From Botryococcus braunii (lineage: Eukaryota; Chlorophyta; Trebouxiophyceae), in NCBI GenBank assembly GCA_002005505.1, contig KV908428.1, positions 444,156-469,155 of the forward strand: a stretch of 25,000 bases of DNA, read 5' to 3'. The position numbers and the translations under genes are program-made. Below are positions 1 to 25,000 of the stretch, one piece after another (position 1 is the first letter of the stretch; each line of letters opens with the position of its first letter). The notes beneath the pieces were generated by a model. That model was not told the origin of the DNA. It saw only the letters and a list, made by a program, of their open reading frames with translations, and did not search any database.

Positions 1-144
1 TCACACTCAACTCTGAGATGATGATGATGACGTTGACAAACACACCACCATGATCACAACGAGCTATGAGATGACACTGACATTGAGAAACACAGCAGCA
101 ACGTCAGATCGGAGCGCAGGACGACACACTGAGGAGGAACTCAC

Positions 145-2393
<2,249 letters not shown>

Positions 2394-3595
2394 TTTGGTC
2401 ACCTATGTTGAAAAGAAGTCTTTACTCTTATGTTTTCTTAAAGGACTAGAAGTCGCAAAGCCGGGGCCAAGCTGCAGAATTCCGATGCATGTGATGGCGG
2501 CTGTACCAACGTTGACACGTTTGAGTTGGAGAATACGTACCGCCTGTACCGGGAGCCGTTGGTGTATTTTTGTCGCAGGGCCGTGCCTGCGGCAGTCTAC
2601 GGCAACTTACATCGCCAATGCACTTTCAATATCCTCCTTTCTAATGAAATTTTATTTAAAACTGTGTTATTTTTGCATTCATCTGATCGATTTCAGGGTG
2701 GTTACGATTTGACCACCAACCCAAATCTTAACCGTCGCAACGCAAGTACGAAACCCGACGACTTTCATGTATGTCAAAGAAGCGTGCCAGTAACAAGAAG
2801 TGTTTCTTATAGAAATGTTCATATGAGCTGCGCTTCAAAATGCATTCGGTTATTTGCGCGTGGGTTTCTCGGAAGCGAACGATGGCCTTTGAACGCACTG
2901 ATACATGCTCCATTTGTTCAGTGATGGACGATATGTTAGTGAATTGATGCTATTATTTCAGTTTTTTGCGAATGAGAGCATGGCTTGCAGTAGATACTGG
3001 GATGTTCAATGTTGTTGAGGTATCTTTAAGGCTTGGTTGGGCCTGACAGAAACAGGACTTGCGGAGAGACGTGAAGGCGTGATCCTTTCCTTCATCTCAG
3101 CCTCAACGCTTTGATTTCATCTGCCGCACGTCCTTGAGGATGGTCCTGTTATCTGCGCCAATCAGAAGCCCCCATTCGGGGGACAAGCCGAAGTGGAGAC
3201 GACGGCCAATGCAGGCATGAGTTAACAAGCTTGTTGCTCCAACGATTCAATATTCAAGTTTCACGAGATAGTATTCCTGGCGCACGACATTATGAATGGG
3301 CCTGGTTCCTGGAGCATGGCCCCCTCCGCTTGACAGGACCAGGGAGAAAAATCCAGGGCTGCTCCATTCAGGAGCATCAGGCGTGGTTTGCAGTCTCCAG
3401 TTCTCAGCAAGGGATCGGTCCCTGCAGGGATGACGCCGTGGATTGGCGTCGAGGGGTGAGAGTTTGACGCTTCATGACTGGTTGGAACGATGACAGCATG
3501 GTGTGCAGCATGTTGAGAGTGCCGACAGCCTGGTGAGAGTGATGACAGCAACGTATTGAAAGTGATGACAGCAGCATGTTGGGAGTGATGGCAGC
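2394..3595. other. Divergent intergenic region between eIF3L and the large coiled-coil gene
   Basis: The start codons of the two flanking genes point away from each other across about 1.2 kb, so this region should hold both promoters. No clear TATA box is visible. An open frame from ATG 2485 to 2712 (76 codons, containing MAAVPTLTRLSWR) and an overlapping frame open from 2451 to 2924 have no recognisable domain, and I do not call them genes. From about 3475 to 3605 there is a degenerate tandem repeat (separate entry), which probably forms part of the large gene's 5' UTR. Confidence 0.6.

Positions 3596-3605
<10 letters not shown>
3475..3605. repeat. Degenerate ~22-bp tandem repeat ahead of the large gene
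   Basis: Four to five diverged units of the form agtgatgacagcagcatgtt lie directly before, and partly include, the first in-frame ATG at 3596. The repeat unit itself supplies ATG triplets, so the true start codon of the gene is uncertain. Confidence 0.65.
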
Positions 3606-21165
<17,560 letters not shown>

Positions 21166-21910
21166 TATTGTGTTAGAGCCCGCAGGCTCTTCACACGCAG
21201 ATGCGATGATGTGTACTTAAACTACTGTGCACTAGCCAGCGAGCCAGGTGAGCTATGCATGGCAAACGTAAATCTAACCGTGCAACTCGACTCGTGAATG
21301 ACAATGAATACATTCAAATGTTACACATTACCCGTCGTGATGACCAGAAGTACTTGTACACTGTAGTGACACTGTAGTGACTAGCTCGTGCTTGTCACCC
21401 AAGTCATCATCATGCGATTCATCCACTCCTTATAAGGAGTGTAAGTATAATTACGGTGTAATTATGTAATTACGGTGTGTACATAGTGCCCAGCATTTTA
21501 TTAGGGGTCCTCGTATTCCTGGTTCCAATCACATTGCCATACAAATTCTTACTTCATTATGGTTCCATTTTTAGTAGAATTGTATAAATACGATGTTTTC
21601 ATGCATCCCCCTGCGAAATTTCTGCTCGGGCGGAGCGGTCAGAGCCGCAGTTGTAACAATTTTGCTTAGTTACTTCAAAGAATATTCCGGAAGATGGCGG
21701 CTAATACCGTTATTGCCAGGCTTATAAGGTGGCGTCAGACGTTTCCTGAAGTGGAAACAGGGATATTGATTTTAAGGCAGACCCGCTTGTCTCGTGGAGG
21801 ACTCTCAAGTTAGAAACCTGAATTCATAATGTAAATAGAAAGTAAAGTTAATACAAAGTACTAAAGATATACTTATGATTCGGACTTTTATGAATGTATA
21901 TATTTGAATC

Positions 21911-22014
21911 TCCCTAGCTTTCCGGCAAAACTTCACAGCTTTCCGGCAAAACTTCACAGCTTTCCGGCAAAAAGTGCCTTCGCATGCGCAAGGCAGCTTT
22001 CCGGCAAAAAGTGC
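21911..22014 (+). repeat. Short tandem repeat of agctttccggcaaaa
   Basis: Four copies of agctttccggcaaaa. The first three are spaced 21 bases apart with acttcac between them; the fourth follows after about 34 bases. The associated aagtgc...gcgcaaggc block occurs twice. Confidence 0.88.
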
Positions 22015-22104
22015 ATTGCGCAAGGCATGTATCGAGAAAACTTGGCGTATCGGAAGGCAGCTATAAAGTGAAAGTTTCACTTGATAGCTGTTGCTTTTGG
22101 AGCT

Positions 22105-22156
22105 GTCACCATGCCCTGGGAGTTGTTCCACTGTGAAAATCCCAGGGCACGGTGAC
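22105..22156. repeat. Hairpin with 17-bp stem and 18-base loop
   Basis: The arms GTCACCATGCCCTGGGA (22105-22121) and TCCCAGGGCACGGTGAC (22140-22156) pair at 16 of 17 positions. Transcribed from the minus strand, the odd pair is a G-U wobble, giving a fully paired stem. Confidence 0.88.
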
Positions 22157-22283
22157 ACTTGTTGCAACTACAAACGGGATACTTCACTTCTGATTCTAAA
22201 CAGTGTCAAATGAACTGCCAAGTCCAGAAATATCACACCCACAAGCTCCACTTGTGGCCTTGTGGCTCCGCCTCTGGCCACGC

Positions 22284-22443
<160 letters not shown>

Positions 22444-22517
22444 CTCGTTCCCACTAGTGGTAGGTTGGAGGTGACCAGCACTCAGCATTCTCAACCTCCA
22501 AGAACCTTCTCTAATCG

Positions 22518-22570
<53 letters not shown>
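22518..22570. repeat. Poly(A) tract of 53 bases
   Basis: Pure A after ctaatcg. A second tract of A (22735-22761, one G interruption) lies about 165 bases downstream. Confidence 0.98.
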
Positions 22571-22571
<1 letters not shown>

Positions 22572-22788
22572 AGACATAGCTGGCGTAATAAAGGTCCGTG
22601 TGTAGTGGGTACCTGCCGTGTACATGCGGGTGAATGTGCACGCAGGCACGGGTACCAGCAACTACTTTGTACACTTGTAGCCATGTCTGAGCTATGTGCC
22701 ATCGTAGATGAAAGAGTCCATAAAAAATAGCCGCAAAAAAAAAAAAAAAAGAAAAAAAAAAGAGCCTCAAAGCAACAACAACACTGTC

Positions 22789-22856
22789 CTGGACTCGAAC
22801 CGCTGGACTTAAGCTTGAACACTCGGGCGTGGGGATCATACTACTTTATGGACCCG
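22789..22856 (-). other. Degenerate tRNA-like / Pol III promoter motif
   Basis: On the minus strand there is a perfect B-box-like GGTTCGAGTCC, preceded by an A-box-like GCCCGAGTGTTCAAGC. The ends GTCC and GGAC lie 68 bases apart, and a T run (the second poly(A) tract on the other strand) starts about 30 bases downstream and could serve as a terminator. The T-arm stem does not pair, and the A and B boxes are closer than in a normal tRNA, so this is at best a tRNA remnant or SINE head. Confidence 0.3.
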
Positions 22857-23265
22857 CCTGACATGTTTTTACTATTATATGAGAAGGTGGTATATAGTCA
22901 GATGGAGCCACGGGTGCTGTAATCAATATTTAGGAACCTTTTTGGCTGCATATCAAGAATGATAGATGCCGAGAGGCTTGCCTCCTAGTATGCAGCTTTG
23001 CTCTTGAAGTGTTTGGTAAGACCATCAGAGGCGTCCCCGAATGGTTTGGGAGGGAGGTCCTTCATCCATCCAGCCTCTCAGGCTCCCACCTCCAGTATAA
23101 CTTTCTTGATATCGGTAGAATCGTTAAAGTCTACAAGTCAAGAAATTCTCGTGCTGATGACACCAATAACAACATGACAGCACCAATTTGATGTTTCCAT
23201 ACTGGCTTCCTTCAGCCACCTCACTTCTGGTCTGTCAATTTACAGTCCTTGGCGCCTTTTCTCTC

Positions 23266-23301
23266 GCCCCCCCCCCCCCCACACACACACACAGACACAC
23301 A
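23266..23301. repeat. Short C run and (CA)n
   Basis: About 14 C followed by (CA)n with one GA interruption. Confidence 0.9.
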
Positions 23302-23727
23302 ATGACATATCCACACACATTTGGGAGGGTCGTTTGAAGTGAACTTACCGTTTTGAAGTACGGTAGTGGAAGTCAGCTGGCCTGAGCGGGCGACTCGAGC
23401 CTGTGCCTCGCAACTCTCCAAGCAAGGTGGTGGCCTTCTACCCAAACCTCGAGCAGGATGCATGAGGTTTGCTTGGAATTCAGCCAACCACAGTTTCTTT
23501 ATTTACCTTCAGTTTTCTGCCAGCAAAAGTAGGTCCAGCTGTACCTTTTCAGTAAGGGAACAGACATGATGTACGGATTCTTTGAAAGGAACGGCTTGTA
23601 CTGCTGCGGTACAACGTCCAGCTGAGTCGGGATACAGACATCCTTTTATTGCCTGTCAACATTTTCGACAGAGTAATTTGCAGTTAATAAGCCAAAATAT
23701 TCTTGTTTGTCGCGACCCGTCTTGATT

Positions 23728-24100
23728 ATGCCCTATTCCATTACGGATGTAGATCCCGACGTACTTCGAGACCGTGTTTTTTCCGAGCTGGATGATTCTC
23801 TCGATTTAATTTCATTAGCTTGCTCTTCGAAGTACCTTTATACGCTTATTGATGGTCTTGACATTTGGGAAGGTGCGGAAAATGTCGGTAAACTTGTCCG
23901 TAACCTCGTTCGTCTTCCTGAACTCAAGATAGGAGCGACAATAAAGTAAGCGTGTCATATTGGAATGCTTCAATCCAGTGTTAAGTGGTGGAAGCTATTG
24001 TTGCAGAGCTTGCGGACGCCTTTGGAGTCAATAAAACGGATGGCTCGTGGTTCGCAGCGGTGTCGCGGTGGCGACAGGAAATTGATCACAAGTTGCGAAG
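23728..24100 (+). CDS. F-box-like protein gene, first two exons (partial)
   Basis: Exon A (23728-23887) starts with ATG and encodes MPYSITDVDPDVLRDRVFSE, LDDSLDLISLACSSKYLY and TLIDGLDIWEGAENV. The pattern D.DVL.D.VFSELDD..DL..L.CSSK......DG..IW matches the F-box motif, which binds SKP1 in SCF ubiquitin ligases. The donor GTCG|GTAAAC leaves one G. The acceptor TTGCAG|AG at 24007 completes Glu, and exon B (24007-24100) encodes LADAFGVNKTDGSWFAAVS and RWRQEIDHKLR, ending CGAAG|GTAAGA. An alternative donor at 23945 (AAA|GTAAGC) gives a poorer continuation. The substrate-binding part would lie in later exons beyond, or near, the right edge; none is confidently visible up to 25000. Confidence 0.6.
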
Positions 24101-24465
24101 GTAAGAGAGGAAGTGCTCTATCGCTTTCAATGTGTACATGTGCCTGTAAGTTGCGGGTGTGGTACCACCTGGTAGGGGTGTGCTTCCAACGAATGTCCCC
24201 TTACTAGGGATGAGCAAGTGATCTGTATGAGCCGTGCTGCTCTTAGGCTGCATCTGTGAGCATATGGATATCTTCTCAATTGGCATGGATGACTGCAAAT
24301 ATTGTTTTCCTGCTGTAAGGTCCTCGGGAGAAGATTCGTCAAGGTCTGTTCTTGACTTACCATTGTAACTCGCATTACAGCCAGGGAGCAACCCAGATCT
24401 AGTTCCCCTGTTGAACACACGAACCAAGTCGCGTCCACCCACTATGCCCAGTCCCCCCCCCCACG
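24101..24465 (+). other. Intron of the F-box-like gene, unique part
   Basis: Begins with the strong donor GTAAGAG. No further exon is supported here. Confidence 0.5.
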
Positions 24466-24486
24466 CACACACACAGACATACACAC

Positions 24487-24547
<61 letters not shown>

Positions 24548-24634
24548 CACACTCACACACAGTCATGCACACACACACACACACACACGCACACACACAC
24601 TCACACACAGTCATGCACACACACACACACACAC

Positions 24635-24680
<46 letters not shown>

Positions 24681-24717
24681 TAGGTAAGCATACGCACATG
24701 CCCATGCATGCAGACAC

Positions 24718-24772
<55 letters not shown>

Positions 24773-24792
24773 CACACATCACACACCACACA
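24466..24792. repeat. (CA)n-rich microsatellite with an internal 48-bp duplication
   Basis: (CA)n throughout, with gcacacacacactcacacac followed by agtcatgcacac present twice (about 24541 and 24589), and a later unique patch (ataggtaagcatacgcacat) before a second pure (CA)n at 24721-24771. Confidence 0.95.
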
Positions 24793-24926
24793 CGTGCGCG
24801 CATGCACAATGCGGTAATAATACCCCTCAGGAGCTGCACACGGCTTCGGAGTGGGTAACGGGAGAAGCAGCGGGTTTGAAATTGCGCATTGTGCCATTAA
24901 AGGTCGTGCGCTTCTGCCAAGACATG

Positions 24927-25000
24927 CCACGCCAGTTCTGCCACTTGTGCCATGAAAGGACATGCCAGTTGTGCCGCTTTTGCCATGAAAGGACATGCCA
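24927..25000. repeat. 33-bp tandem repeat running off the right edge
   Basis: Units of catgccagttgtgccgcttt plus tgccatgaaagga begin near 24928, 24961 and 24994. The last is cut by the window edge. The period is 11 codons. Confidence 0.85.

Noticed and set aside
2485..2712. 76-codon frame starting MHVMAAVPTLTR in the divergent region
   Set aside because: No recognisable domain, no clear splice continuation, and an overlapping frame of similar quality. Kept only as a note.
21175..21190. Histone-type 3' stem-loop after the large gene's stop
   Set aside because: It is a 6-bp stem with a 4-base loop, but the sequence does not match the histone consensus and the gene is not a histone. It may be chance.
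21694..21813. 39-codon frame beginning MAANTVIARLIRWRQ
   Set aside because: The start context is good, but it is short, has no similarity I recognise and no convincing splice site.
22789..22856. Functional tRNA gene
   Set aside because: The T-arm and most of the acceptor stem do not pair and the A-B box spacing is too short. Reported only as a degenerate motif.
24831..24854. Third exon of the F-box-like gene (acceptor ACCCCTCAG, donor GTAACG)
   Set aside because: Phase fits, but only eight codons with a weak donor; another acceptor at 24870 is equally possible. Neither is well supported.

Overview
The window is nuclear DNA of a eukaryote, most likely a green alga or another member of the green lineage. 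It has GT-AG introns, long introns full of dinucleotide microsatellites, and a fragment of eIF3 subunit L whose signature residues (YRHIR, TLSERF, SPWPSV, DHVFCLLY, NVNMV) read closest to plant eIF3L. The species cannot be named from the sequence. Nothing indicates a prokaryotic, organellar or viral origin.

Layout: (1) 1-2393, minus strand: the first three coding exons (115 codons) of eIF3L, continuing off the left edge. Its second intron carries a (CT)(CA)...(GT)(GA) arrangement that forms a very long inverted repeat. (2) 2394-3595: a divergent intergenic region with no confident gene. (3) 3596-21165, plus strand: one large gene that I reconstruct as 12 exons. All exon-exon phases match, giving about 3,001 codons plus a stop. 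It encodes a Ser/Pro-rich N-terminus, a ~4 kb exon with 21 copies of a degenerate 10-residue repeat, a discontinuous coiled coil spread over many small exons, and a unique C-terminal exon. I recognise no family. (4) 21166-23727: intergenic DNA with short tandem repeats, a 17-bp-stem hairpin, a long (GA)n tract, two poly(A) tracts and a tRNA-like Pol III motif. (5) 23728-24100, plus strand: two exons of an F-box-like protein gene, followed by a (CA)n-rich intron and a 33-bp tandem repeat running off the right edge.

The most unusual region is the large gene. Nearly every intron has its own minisatellite. In two introns (3 and 10), and possibly a third (4), the tandem unit is a copy of the preceding exon's 3' edge together with its 5' splice site, so the true donor is followed by arrays of decoy donors. 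Intron 3 also holds a 450-bp inverted-repeat element with a GTAC target duplication and a reverse-transcriptase-like remnant. A 122-bp internally deleted relative lies in intron 10. Two frame-neutral exons (2 and 9) are flanked by complementary (GU)n and (CA)n tracts that could loop the exon out in pre-mRNA.

Exon calls rest on reading frame, splice motifs and phase agreement seen by eye. They were not tested against transcripts or databases.
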